Shown here piece after piece: positions 34,376 to 44,760 of a DNA stretch of 64,000 bases. The notes under the pieces are model-generated. The model did not search any database. It worked only from the letters and a program-made list of their open reading frames with translations, and had not been told where the DNA came from. The position numbers were made by a program, and so were the translations under genes. The stretch covers positions 10,418,501 through 10,482,500 of the forward strand of contig NC_080043.1 in the NCBI RefSeq assembly GCF_012489685.1, in the 5' to 3' direction. How positions within the stretch are numbered: position 1 is the first letter of the stretch; every line of letters starts with the position of its first letter. This DNA is from Lotus japonicus. Lineage: Eukaryota > Streptophyta > Magnoliopsida > Fabales > Fabaceae.

Positions 34376-37300
34376 TCATGCTGGACAAAAGTCCATATTC
34401 AGATTTTTCAGAATGAAATTAAATCTATCCTCTGCTAAGGGCTTTGAAAAGATATCTGCCCATTGATGGTCAGTATCAACAAACTTCAGAAGAAGTACGC
34501 CCTTCTGAACATAGTCTCTAATAAAATGATACTTTACCTCAATGTGTTTTGCCCTTGAGTGTAAGATAGGATTCTTACTCAGGGAAATTGCAGCAGTGTT
34601 ATCACAAAAGATTGGGATGTTGCTCTCAAGGATTTGATAATCCTCTAGCTGATGTTTCATCCAGAGCATCTGAGTGCTGCAAATGGCTGCTGAGATATAT
34701 TCTGCCTCTGCAGTGGATAGTGTAATGGTTGATTGCCTCTTGCTTGCCCATGAGACTAAGTTACTTCCCAGAAATTGACAATTTCCAGAAGTGCTTTTTC
34801 TTTCAGTTCTATCTCCAGCATAATCAGCATCATAGTAACCTGAAAGCTTATACTCTGATGTTTTCTTATACATCAAGCCAAGGTTAGTGGTACCTTTCAG
34901 ATATCTCAGGATCCTCTTAACAGCAGTTAAGTGGGTTTCCCTCGGATCTGATTGGAAACGAGCGCATAGATGAACACTAAACAGAATATCTGGCCTAGAT
35001 GCAGTTAAGTATAGAAGTGATCCTATCATACCACGATAGAGCTTCTGACAAACTTTACCACTTGCATCTTCTTTCTCCAGGATGCATGTAGGATGCATTG
35101 GAGTCTTAGCAATTGTAGATTCTGTCATGTTGAACTTCTTCAGAAGTTCCTTAGTGTACTTGCTCTGATGGATGTAAGTTCCTTCTGGTGTTCAGATCTT
35201 CTGAAGCTTTTCTTCTGTTCAGAGTGAACATAGATGTTGCGAAAGCGTTGCTTGGGTCACTCTTTAAGCACAGTGCTTCTGATTTGTGTGAGATAAAATA
35301 GAGGTCAGAGCCTGTAAATAGCACACTCAGAAAAACACGTTAGAGTACTATAATTGTTCATACTAAAATGTTAACTTGTAATCATCAAAACATAGAGTTG
35401 TACTACTCGATCAAAACTTGATCCTACAGTATCTACTTTACCCCTTACAAACTTATTTTCCAGAAGGAATGAGCTGAGTCTCTCATACCATGCTCTGAGA
35501 GCTTGCTTCAGACCATAGAGAGATTTCTTCAATTTGAAAACATGGTTAGGGTTCTTCTCATCTTCAAAACCTGGAGGTTGATGAACATAGACTTCCTCTA
35601 AGATGTAACCATTTAGGAAGGCACTCTTAACATCCATCTGATGAAGAATCATATTGTGATTCACTGAGAATGAGATCAGTAGTCTGATTGCTTCCAGTCT
35701 TGCTACCGGAGCAAACGTTTCAGTATAGTCTATTCCTTCTTGCTGACTGTAGCCTTGAGCAACTAGCCTTGCCTTGTTTCTGACTACATCTCCTTTCTCA
35801 TTCAGCTTGTTTCTGAAAACTCATTTGGTTCCAATCACGTGAACGCTTTGAGGTTTCTTCACTCGGCTCCAAACATCATTCTTGGAAAATTGATTCAGTT
35901 CTTCTTCCATAGCCAGAATCCAGTCCTTGTCTTGAATAACTTCATCAATTGACTTAGGTTCAATTAAGGACACCAATCCTTTCAGACTGAGCAGAATCTC
36001 TTCAGAGGGTTTGAAGGGTGATCTGGTTCTGACTGGTTCATCTTTGTTACCCAGAATCAATTCCTTAGGATGAGACGTAGTGATTCTGCTCTTCTTCTGA
36101 GGTTATGAATCAGAGGGACCAGCTTCTTCTGGTTCATCTTCCTCTGGCTCAGCTTCCTCTGGAACTTTGCCTTTATCAGGAACATTTATACTCAAATCTG
36201 CAAACTTTTCAACTAGCTTTGACTGATCAGAGTCAAGCTTATCATCAAATATAACATGAATAGATTCTTCAATAGTTTTAGCATCAGTATTATAAAATCT
36301 GAAACCTTTAGATCGATCAGAGTAACCAAGTAATAGACATTTAGAAGATTTAGCATCAAACTTATGCAATTTATCCTTAGTGTTTAGAACATAGCAAACA
36401 CAACCAAAATGATGAAAATAAGAAATGTTGGGTTTTATATTCTTCCACAATTCATAAGGAGTCTTATTCAGAATTGGTCTCACAGAGATTCTGTTCTGAA
36501 TGTAACATACTGTGTTTACTGCCTCTGCCCAAAAGTGCTTTGCCATGCCAGTTTCTTGGAGCATGGTTCTAGCCATCTCCTGAAGAGTTATGTTCTTCCT
36601 CTCAACAACCCCATTTTGTTGAGGATTCTGGGACAAGAGAAATCATGTGAAATTCCATAGGAATCAAACAGACTCTCAAACTTGTCATTCTCAAACTCTC
36701 CACCATGATCACTTCTGACACGCACAATCCTACAAGCCTTCTCGTTTTGCACTTGGGCAATGAAGGTAGAGAACACAGAATGAGACTCATCCTTGCGGGA
36801 TAGAAATTTTACCCATGTCCAGCGGTTATAGTCGTCAACAATGACCATCCCATATCTTTTGCCACCTATAGACTCAGTTTTCACTGGTCTAAACAGGTCG
36901 ATATGCAGAAGTTCCAACGGCCTTGAGGTTGAGACAACATTCTTTGCCTTGAACGAGACTTTTGTGAATTTGCCTTTCTGACATGCTTCACAAAGAGCAT
37001 CTGAAGAGAACTTCAGAGCGGGTAAGCCCCTGACAAGGTTGAGCTTACTCAGCTGAGAAATCTTTCTCATACTGGCATGCCCTAACCGTCTATGCCATAC
37101 CCATTGCTCCTCATTAATAGAAAGAAGGCACTTCACATTCTGAGATTCCAACTCAGATAATCTGATCTTATAAATGTTGTTCTTCCTCTTGCTATTAAAC
37201 AGAACAGAGCCATCGATCTGACTTACAGCCCTGCAAGACTTTTGATTGAAAATAACATCATAACCCTTGTCAGCTAATTTACTTATAGACAATAAGTTGT

Positions 37301-37532
37301 GAGTTAAGTCGTCTACCAATAAAACATTATCAATACATGGACTACTATCAACACAAATAGTACCAGTACCAACAATTTTACCCTTCTCGTTGCCACCAAA
37401 GCCAACTTCGCCTCCAGGCTTAAGTTTTAGCTCTTGGAACATACGCCTTTCTCCCGTCATGTGACGCGAGCATCCACTGTCCAGATACCATGATTGGTGT
37501 TTCAGTGGAGCGATCAAGGATATCTGCAACAT
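34376..37532 (-). pseudogene. SIRE-like copia pol (protease, integrase, RT, RNase H)
   Basis: Protease has WYLDSGCSRHMTG near the start. The integrase region has the HHCC zinc segment (WHRRLGHAS, CEACQKGK), the acidic residues in LLHIDLF and RSDHGGEFEN, and after a frameshift at about 36600-36636 the NGVVERKN segment with the catalytic Glu. RT begins around 36060-35821 (WILAMEEELNQF) and continues at 35664 with QMDVKSAFLNGYI and SLYGLKQALRAWYERL. The segment that should hold YVDD is absent, replaced by an LTR fragment at 35191-35428. RNase H (35128-34376) retains DADYAGD, STAEAEY and DNTAAI. Several stops add to the damage. Confidence 0.9.
35191..35428 (-). repeat. SIRE LTR end inserted in the RT gene
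   Basis: 238 bp matching the terminal part of SIRE LTRs, starting ttcagatcttctgaag and stopping exactly at the LTR terminus atcctaca. It replaces roughly 150 bp of pol. Diagnostic differences (gcttgggt, gcctgtaaatagcac) agree with the solo LTR at 6222-7434 rather than with this element's own LTR, so it came from a different copy. Confidence 0.85.
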
Positions 37533-39363
37533 AGATAATCTTATCCTTAGGTACCCACTTTCTGGGTCCTCTCTTGTTAGTTACCTCAGAGGTTCTGATC
37601 ACCTTGGGTTTCTCAACATGATAGTGTAAAGGAATTTTAGCATGATATTTAGACATGGAGAAGGTTCCCTTTTTGAGAGGGGGGTCAGCAACTTTAACAG
37701 GTAACGGTTCAGGTAATATAGTACCAGAGGGTACAAAGTGTTCATACAAGGATTTTGCCTTAGGCATAGGAGGCTCATTTCTACTGGGTCTAGAATAGCC
37801 AATGCCATACATTTCATTTCTGCTTACGCCATAGATCATTGAAGCCATCAAACTTCTGTCTACGCTTTTAGCTAGGAATCTTTGAAAGGATTTTTCAGAT
37901 TTAGATTCATTCTTACTATCAAAGGCATCACAAGTAACCACTTCTTCTAACTTAGCAATCTGGTTCTTAAGCATAGAGTTAGAATTTACTAAAGCATGAT
38001 TATTATTTTTCATTTCAGAAATAATTTTCTCATGTTCAGCAGAAGTCTTAGAAGTAGCAGAGAAATCCTTTTTCAACTTTTTATGCTTAGTCAATAAAGA
38101 GTTATACTTATCCATAATATCAGACAAAACATGTTTTAGTTCAGAGGTTGAGAAAGAAGCGAATACCTCATTTTCATCATCTGAGTTAGGATCTTCCTCT
38201 GATGCTGATTCAGAGTTAGTTGCATCTTTTGACTCTGCTTCTTTGTCTTTGACAATAGCCATGAGTCCTTGAACTTCAACATCAGAGTCAACATCTTCTG
38301 ACTCTGATTCATCAAAAGTCACCATCAGACTTTTCTTAGTTTTGAAGTGCTTCTTTGGCTTCTTGTCCTTTTTCAGCTTTGGACAATCACTCTTGTAGTG
38401 CCCTGATTCTTTGCATTCAAAACAAGTGACTTCCTTGACTGAGGACTTCTTCTGGCCAGATGAGGATTCAAACTTTCCTTTGGCCTTTCCAGAGCCTCTG
38501 TACTTGCTCTGCCTGTGCTTCCAGATGCGGTTGAGCCTTTTGGAGATCAGAGTTAGCTCATCTTCATCAGAATCTTCTGATGCTTCTTCAGATTCTTCTG
38601 CTTCAGCTTGGAGAGCTTTCGACTTCTCAGATTTAGACTTCTCAGATTTGGATTTCAAAGCTATAGATTTCTTCCTCAGATCTTGCATTTCTGAGCGCTT
38701 CAGTTCATGACATTTCAGTATGCTGATGAGTTCTTCTAAACTCATATGCTCAACATCTCTTGTAAGCTCTATTGAAGTCACTAAAGGCATCCAGCTTTCA
38801 GGAAGACTTCTAATAACCCTTATGACATGATCTTTTGTAGTGTAGCTTTTGTTGAGAGGTCTTATTCCAGCTACAAGCTACTGAAATCTGGAAAACATAT
38901 CCTCAATGGACTCGTTAGGTTCCATGATGACGGATTCATACTTCTGGATCAAGGACAGCGCCTTTGATTCTTTCACCTTCTTGTTTCCTTCATGGGACAT
39001 TTTCAAGGATTCAAAGATACCCTTGGCAAACTCACGATCTGTAATCTTCTGGTACTCTTCATAGGAAATAACACTAAGAAGAATAGCTCTAGCTTTGTGG
39101 TGCTGTGAGTAAAGCTTCTTTTGTTCAGTAGTCATCTCTGATCTGGAGATCTTCTTACCATCAGCATCAATTGGACGCTCATAGCCATCCACAATGATAT
39201 CCCAGAGATCTGCGTCAAAGCCCAGAAAGAAACTTTCGATTCTGTCTTTCCAATATTCGAACCTTTGACCATCGAACATAGGAGGCTTTGCATTGTAACC
39301 ATCTTTTTGCGTTTCACTGGTGGTAGCCATTTGTTTTTCACACCGGCCCGGATCACTGAACAT
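37533..39363 (-). pseudogene. SIRE-like copia gag
   Basis: The likely start is the Met in MATTSETQKDGYN, close inside the primer site. The first frame (to 38878) has the copia Gag domain with PPMFDGQRFEYWKDRIESFF and DLWDIIVDGYE. A stop separates it from the second frame (38790 downward). That frame contains an acidic linker, a CCHC zinc knuckle (CFECKESGHYKSDC) and a Lys-rich tail before running into the protease frame. The order is typical of copia gag; the stop breaks it. Confidence 0.85.
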
Positions 39364-39389
39364 TGTTAGGTGTGCTAATCAGAACTTGA

Positions 39390-39401
39390 GCTCTGATACC
39401 A
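39390..39401 (-). other. Primer-binding site (initiator tRNA-Met type)
   Basis: The minus strand reads TGGTATCAGAGC, two bases inside the 5' LTR, the standard copia primer site complementary to the 3' end of initiator tRNA-Met. Confidence 0.92.
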
Positions 39402-39403
39402 AT

Positions 39404-40611
39404 TGAAGGTATGAAAAACGATAGAAGGGGGGTTGAATAACGTTTTCAGAATAAAACTTCCCACTTAAGATTTTAACAAATCTTTCGAAACACAAGTAAA
39501 GTGTTTAAGATAAGAGATGAGAAAAGTACACAAGGATTTTATCCTGGTTCACTTGATGAATCACTCAAGCTAGTCCAGTCCACCCGTGAAGGTGATTTCT
39601 TCCTTCTTAGAATGAAGGCAATTCACTAATCAGAGATTTGTTACAACTGCACTTGAGACCTACAAGTGACTAACAATACACTGACTTAGCTCACACTAAG
39701 ATTCACTCTCTTAGTCTTCTCTAGGATCCGATCAACCTTGATCTCCTAAAGGTAAAAATAAACAACTGTTTAAAAAGTATTGTTTACAATGAGATTGCTT
39801 CTGAAAAGCTTGTAGTAAACACAATGAATTCGATGAAGAAAGATTGCTAAGAAGATTTGAATATTGCTTGCGCGTATATGTTTCTCCAACAACATCTTTC
39901 AGTCTTCAGCCTCTATATATACTCCAAGGATTAGGGTTTGAACATTGCATGGGAATGCTACCGTTGGAGGGCAGATCTGGGATTTCCAGCTTCTGCTGTG
40001 GCTGAGAATGTTAGGTTAGGTGGTCAGGATAGTACACTGCTTTTGTACTTTGGATAGTGACGTGACCTTTAACCTTGTTGACTTCTAATCAGAGGAATGC
40101 TTCGTGTTGGAACTTGTGAAGCTTGTTGATTAGAGTCAGAGGGAAGCATGGATCCTCTGACCGTCGTAGCTTCTGATTCTGAACTCAGAGGAGAAGTACT
40201 TGGTCTTCAAAGCCAGTTTGCTTCTTGACTTCAGAGACTTCACTTTTCAGCTTCTGGATCTTCAGAGTCTTCTAAACCATCAGAGCTTTTGAGCCTTCAG
40301 AGTGTCTGGGTTATCAAAACGTCTGGATCTTCAGAACTTCAAGTGAGCTGAGTCCATATCAGAGCTTGACTATCTTCAGATCTTCTGAAGCTTTTCTACT
40401 GTTCAGTTTGAACATAGAGATTGCGAAAGCGTTGCTAGGGTCACTCTTTAAGCAAAATGCTTCTGATTTGTGTGAGATTATATCAAGGTCAGAGCATGTC
40501 AAGAACACACTCAGAAAACACGTTAGAGTACCATAATAGTTCATACTAAAACGTTAACTTGTAATCATCAAAACATAGAGTTGTACTACATGATCAAAAC
40601 TTGATCTTACA
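39404..40611 (-). repeat. 5' LTR of the SIRE-like element
   Basis: 1208 bp with TG...CA ends, from tgaaggtatgaaaaacg to cttgatcttaca. AAAAC follows at 40612-40616. Confidence 0.93.
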
Positions 40612-41090
40612 AAAACCTACCGAATGCAACAACGAAAGCAAAATCAATACTGTCAAGTAACCACTTATCTCAAAAGTTGAAGTTGTTGGGTAAGGTCTAA
40701 ATGAAGGGGTTGTCTAAATGACCCAAGAAAAGTTTGGGTTAAATGACCCATCATCCAATCACGTTGAAGATAAGTGAGTTGAAATTTATATATTTTATTT
40801 CCAACTCACTTATCTCCAATGTGATTGGATGATGAGTTATTTAACCCAAACTTTCTCATGAGTCATTTAGACAACCCCCTAAATGAATGGTTTTATATTA
40901 TATTCTAACACACCATCTCATGTAAGAGCCCCTAAGGTTGAGAGTTTTCCTCCTCTAACAAAAAAAGTAAGGTTGAGATACAAGTCTTCTCAACAAATGA
41001 CAACAAAGTTAATCAAAAGAGGCAAACTCAAAAAAGCCTATGCACAAGTCGATCAAAGGCAAGCCACCTAACAAAAACCCAACAAAAAGT
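40612..41090. repeat. Right flank of the SIRE element, duplicate of 30386-30818
   Basis: Nearly identical to the other flank through gcctatgcac, then continues with repeat unit X (copy 3: aagtcgatcaaaggcaagcc). Noncoding. Related sequence (caagtaaccacttatctc ... tatattatattctaaca) appears a further time at about 41304-41372. Confidence 0.85.
40706..40878. mobile_element. Foldback MITE, copy 2
   Basis: Same 173 bp inverted-repeat element as at 30480-30652, with the same CTAAATGAA duplication (40697-40705, 40879-40887). It is a duplicate of that insertion, not an independent one. Confidence 0.88.
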
Positions 41091-42710
41091 TTAAGTTGCT
41101 GGGTACGTAATGGCTAAATGAAAGGTTTTATATTATATTCTAACACGCTCTTTCATACAAGAGCCCCTTAGGCTTAAAGGGTGGATAAATGCACAGACCT
41201 AACTACCATTTGCTTAATTAAATTCCATTTTTTTTAATTAAAAAGTGAGGGGAGCAAGGATCGAAGTTTAGACCTCTCAGTCATAGAGAATCTGATACCA
41301 TGTCAAGTAACCACTTATCTCTTTTTTGAAAGTTGTTGGATAAGGGCTAAATGAATGATTTATATTATATTCTAACAAAAACCAAACCAAAGACGACAAG
41401 AATTAAGTTTCATCCGCCTGTGAATCCAAAGCAATGCAAGATAATGTCGACCCTAATACAAAATTTGGAAGTGTAATTTTTTTTTTTCAATGCACCATAT
41501 CTAGAATGAAAACCAAATAATAAATATCCAAAGGCGTAAAACAAAAACTCTTCCTGAAACCATACAAATTAAAGGCACTGAATCTCTATAAGTCATTGCA
41601 ACATACGAAAAGAAAATAAAAAAGCATTTGAATACCTTTTTAGCATCACAACTTTTTTTTTTTTTTGATAAGCAAGAAATTGTATTAAATGGCACAAGGG
41701 GGTGCCTGCCCAGGTCAAAACAGTAACAACATACAATGAAAAGTTAACAAACAAAAAGCAAGTAATAAACAGTAGACAGTGGAAGAAATACAAAGAGAAC
41801 AAGGAGATAACATAGAAGACAGGGGAAGTTGCGTAACCAAGAGGAATTTGGACAGCGACTCACAACTGATTATTTACACTGAATAAAGTCATGTAAAGAC
41901 TAAAGGTGTATTACACATATTGGACTTCAGGTTCAGGAAGAAAAAAAAAACTGATTTACCAATATACTACACACATTTCTATTTCTTCCAAAAGAGTTAA
42001 GATTATCAAAAAAAAGTTCTAAATTACTTTTTACTTTAAGATAATACTCATATATCGTAAAAGACACTAAAATAAAGATATATCTTTTTTATATTTTAAT
42101 ATTCTTCCTCAAGAGTTAGCTAATTTAGATATAAGTATTATTACAAAAATACCGTTTAGAAAACTAAAGAGTCATCGTCATTGTCACCGCTTTCATTACC
42201 TTAGAGAAGAAGAGTAAAGAAGAGAGCGAGAAGTAAGCAAGCTCGTCCTGTTGAAACCCTTTGGGGTACAATCTCCATGGTGGTTTGTGAAAGAAAAGAT
42301 GCGCTTTCATTCCGCTGCCCCGAATGACGGAGGAGATAACCTCCTTTCATACTGTTTATCCCAAAAACTTATTTGGGCTTCAAGTGTGAGTAGAGACCAA
42401 GTTTCTATGTGCTAAATTTTAACTTTCTATTAGAAGAATTGATAGGAGGAAAGGACTGAACTCTAGACTATTTGAACATTGAGGCTATTGATGTTGGGAT
42501 TGTTGTGAGTGAGAGAAGATCCAGGCGATGGTGCGTGACTCACGCGTATAGACGAGCATAGTTGATGGTACGTAATTCGGCTTCGGGTTATCACAAGATG
42601 AAGTAGAGGTTGAACACACGATTATGTGCGGAGGAGGTGATGAAGCGTGGAGGCGAGTTGCGGCACGGGTTGTGGTGGTTGCTTTCAGTGATTCAATCAG
42701 AAACATAAGG
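41091..42710. other. Intergenic DNA
   Basis: No gene recognised. At about 41652-41720 a T run is followed by gataagcaagaaattgtatt, resembling the reverse complement of a poly(A)-tailed retroposed 3' end, but the source cannot be named. The stretch 42160-42700 is less AT-rich and has no convincing ORF. Confidence 0.4.
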
Positions 42711-43600
42711 TGTAACTCCCTGATTCGTAGGGTTTTACCATAGTGACTAAACGCTGAAATTAAACATACTAAACCATCTTTAACCTTTCATAGCCATGTG
42801 TAATTTTTATTGAAACAAGTATACATAACTATGTTTGATCGTGCAAGTAAGTACATATGAATAAAGGATAAGATAATTAAATGACACAATTCCCCTGGGC
42901 TCAAATAAAAAGTTCGGATGTCGTTGCACACAAAACATAGAGTACACCACGCATGAATGACTCCATACACGATATACTTTCTGCAATCCTACACACAAGA
43001 ATCACAAGCAGAGAAATAGCACCGAACTCTACCCAAATGTATACCCCAATATACAAAAAGAGGAGGAAGGTCATGCATGATCAAATCTACTCTAGAACTA
43101 TCAGCTACTCGGAAGAAGCTAATACAATGTCCCCTTTGTCGAATACTCGTGTATGGTCCACATCACATTCTCCTCGCCTACCGTAGAATGACGAAGACAG
43201 AAATACTCGGGAAATAATAGTGTAGAAAGGCTCCCCTTCACCACAGACGGTGAAGTGATAATCCAGTCGGGATAAGCTCAGTACTCGGCTCGTTAAGGAA
43301 TCATGCGGTTGATTACCGCAAGGGAATATGAATTCCCTATACGAAATGCCTTGCGAGACCACACATCATAGTACAAGATAAAAGAAAAGAAAAACAAGAG
43401 ATACCAATTATCTCTGGACGATCTGAACGAAAGAAGAAGTCAAAGCCTCGTCTCTACAGTAGTTCACGCGAACTCTCCAACTAGGATTCACTTGTGGCTC
43501 CTTGTAGTAGCAGAAGTACTAGGTGCGTAAATGATAGTTAGGATTTGAGCATTTTATGCTATATTTATAAGACCTTAAAAGGAAGCTAACCTTAATACTT
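42711..43600 (-). repeat. Probable gypsy LTR fragment
   Basis: On the minus strand the sequence ends gggagttaca, with the tgtaactccctgattcg form typical of some chromovirus-type LTR ends, and it has a TATA-like cttataaatatagc at about 43560-43573. Target duplication and the other end were not found, and no element interior lies alongside. Family assignment is tentative. Confidence 0.4.
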
Positions 43601-44129
43601 ATTGTAGCGTACTTGGCCTCATCCAAAGGTTTGTCCAATAATAATCCATCCAATGAACTGGTCTAATAAAACAATATATTCTAGTGGACTAATTCTATGC
43701 GTATGACCCTATAAATATCTCTTACATATTTATGTTGTAATATGTAAATACAAATATTGAGCTACTACAAATATTATGCATGGATATGCAGGATCCTCTC
43801 TCGTGGCTTACTCTCGCTAGCACTCTCCATCAGCCTTATTAACCCTTCGCTACATCAAACGACAATATTGTCCATCTATATCGTTTGCTGCAGCGGAAAA
43901 AAGTGAAGTTATACCATGCTTACATTATTTATTTTTGTAATTATACCGTGCTTACATGCTATAGCCTTTAGGATAGTAGGAATTGTGCAATATATTTGAC
44001 ACATTCTCTTTTTTTCTTTACATTTCTTAAATTTTGGTTTAACATGCGTATCTTTTACTAAGACAATCTTGTTCTATCCGGTTTTAATAAAGATCTAAGG
44101 TCTCCCTAAGAGTGTGTCTCATGAGGATC
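43601..44129. other. No gene recognised
   Basis: AT-rich sequence between two LTR fragments. It may include the start of the preceding LTR. Nothing else seen. Confidence 0.35.
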
Positions 44130-44691
44130 AAACACTCTGTAAAGTTCAAACGTTAGATTCATAAATCTCTATTCTCATGTTTTGAGTAATAACATCGTTC
44201 TTAATTGCCTTATCATGAAATGCACAAATTTAGGGAACTCAACGTATATATTACCCATCGTCAATATAAAAATGAAAAGGAAATAGAGGACCCAATGTCT
44301 ATATATCTTATCGTCCTAAAAGCACAAGTATGGTACGAAGTTCACATCGTCAAGAGATTAATTGATGTTCCCGAAGGATAGCTCAAGTGGTAAGAGTTAT
44401 GGACATAAGGGTTGGGTGGGATGAAGGGTGAAGGGTGAAGGGTCCCGGGTTCGAACCCGGAGGAGAGATTAATTTACTAACATTTCTAACAACTAACATT
44501 TGGCTATATAAAAAAATGAGATTAATTGATCTATCAAAGAAAAGGACTCTGTTACACTCACTTGAAGAAGCAAGTAAGGTCCGTTGAAGAAGCAAGAGCA
44601 AGGTCTAAGTGAGAAGTGTCTCAAAGAAATAGAAGTTATCACGTGAGCTATAAAGATGCAAGTTACACTAAGAAGAAATGGTGAAAGTACA
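44130..44691 (+). repeat. Copia LTR fragment related to 14855-16050
   Basis: It starts tgtaaagttcaaacgttaga, close to the LTR start at 14855, and shares tctcatgttttgagt about 40 bp on. It is split by a SINE and cut at 44691 by the gypsy-like LTR. Confidence 0.5.
44367..44517 (+). mobile_element. tRNA-derived SINE
   Basis: The 151 bp element has a pol III A box (tagctcaagtggtaag, 44379-44394) and B box (ggttcgaaccc, 44448-44458), a short A-rich tail, and a perfect 13 bp target duplication GAGATTAATTGAT (44354-44366, 44518-44530). Between the boxes is a gaagggt minisatellite. The spacing and tail exclude a functional tRNA gene. Confidence 0.9.
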
Positions 44692-44760
44692 TGACGAACG
44701 CATTGTCGCGGGTGCGTGTCAAAGTATTCTGCTTTGAATGCAGTACAAAGTGTTGAACAC

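Larger units (their letters stand above)
30819..40611 (-). mobile_element. SIRE-like Ty1-copia retrotransposon lacking its 3' LTR
   Basis: A copia element on the minus strand: 5' LTR (39404-40611), tRNA-Met primer site, gag, protease-integrase-RT-RNase H, then a long env-like ORF after pol. A post-pol ORF of this kind and LTRs over 1 kb are characteristic of the SIRE (Maximus) lineage. The end that should carry the polypurine tract and 3' LTR is missing: interior sequence stops at 30819 against flanking repeat DNA. The 5' LTR is followed by AAAAC and the same flank as the solo LTR at 27904-30385. Confidence 0.9.

Noticed and set aside
36409..38710. Plus-strand ORFs within the SIRE gag-pol region
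   Set aside because: Serine/leucine-rich shadows of the minus-strand acidic and lysine-rich codons.
42485..43362. Several 60-85 codon ORFs
   Set aside because: They lie in or next to an LTR-like sequence and show no recognisable protein features.
44379..44460. tRNA gene with A and B boxes
   Set aside because: No cloverleaf can be formed, a gaagggt repeat separates the boxes, and an A tail with a 13 bp target duplication shows a SINE.
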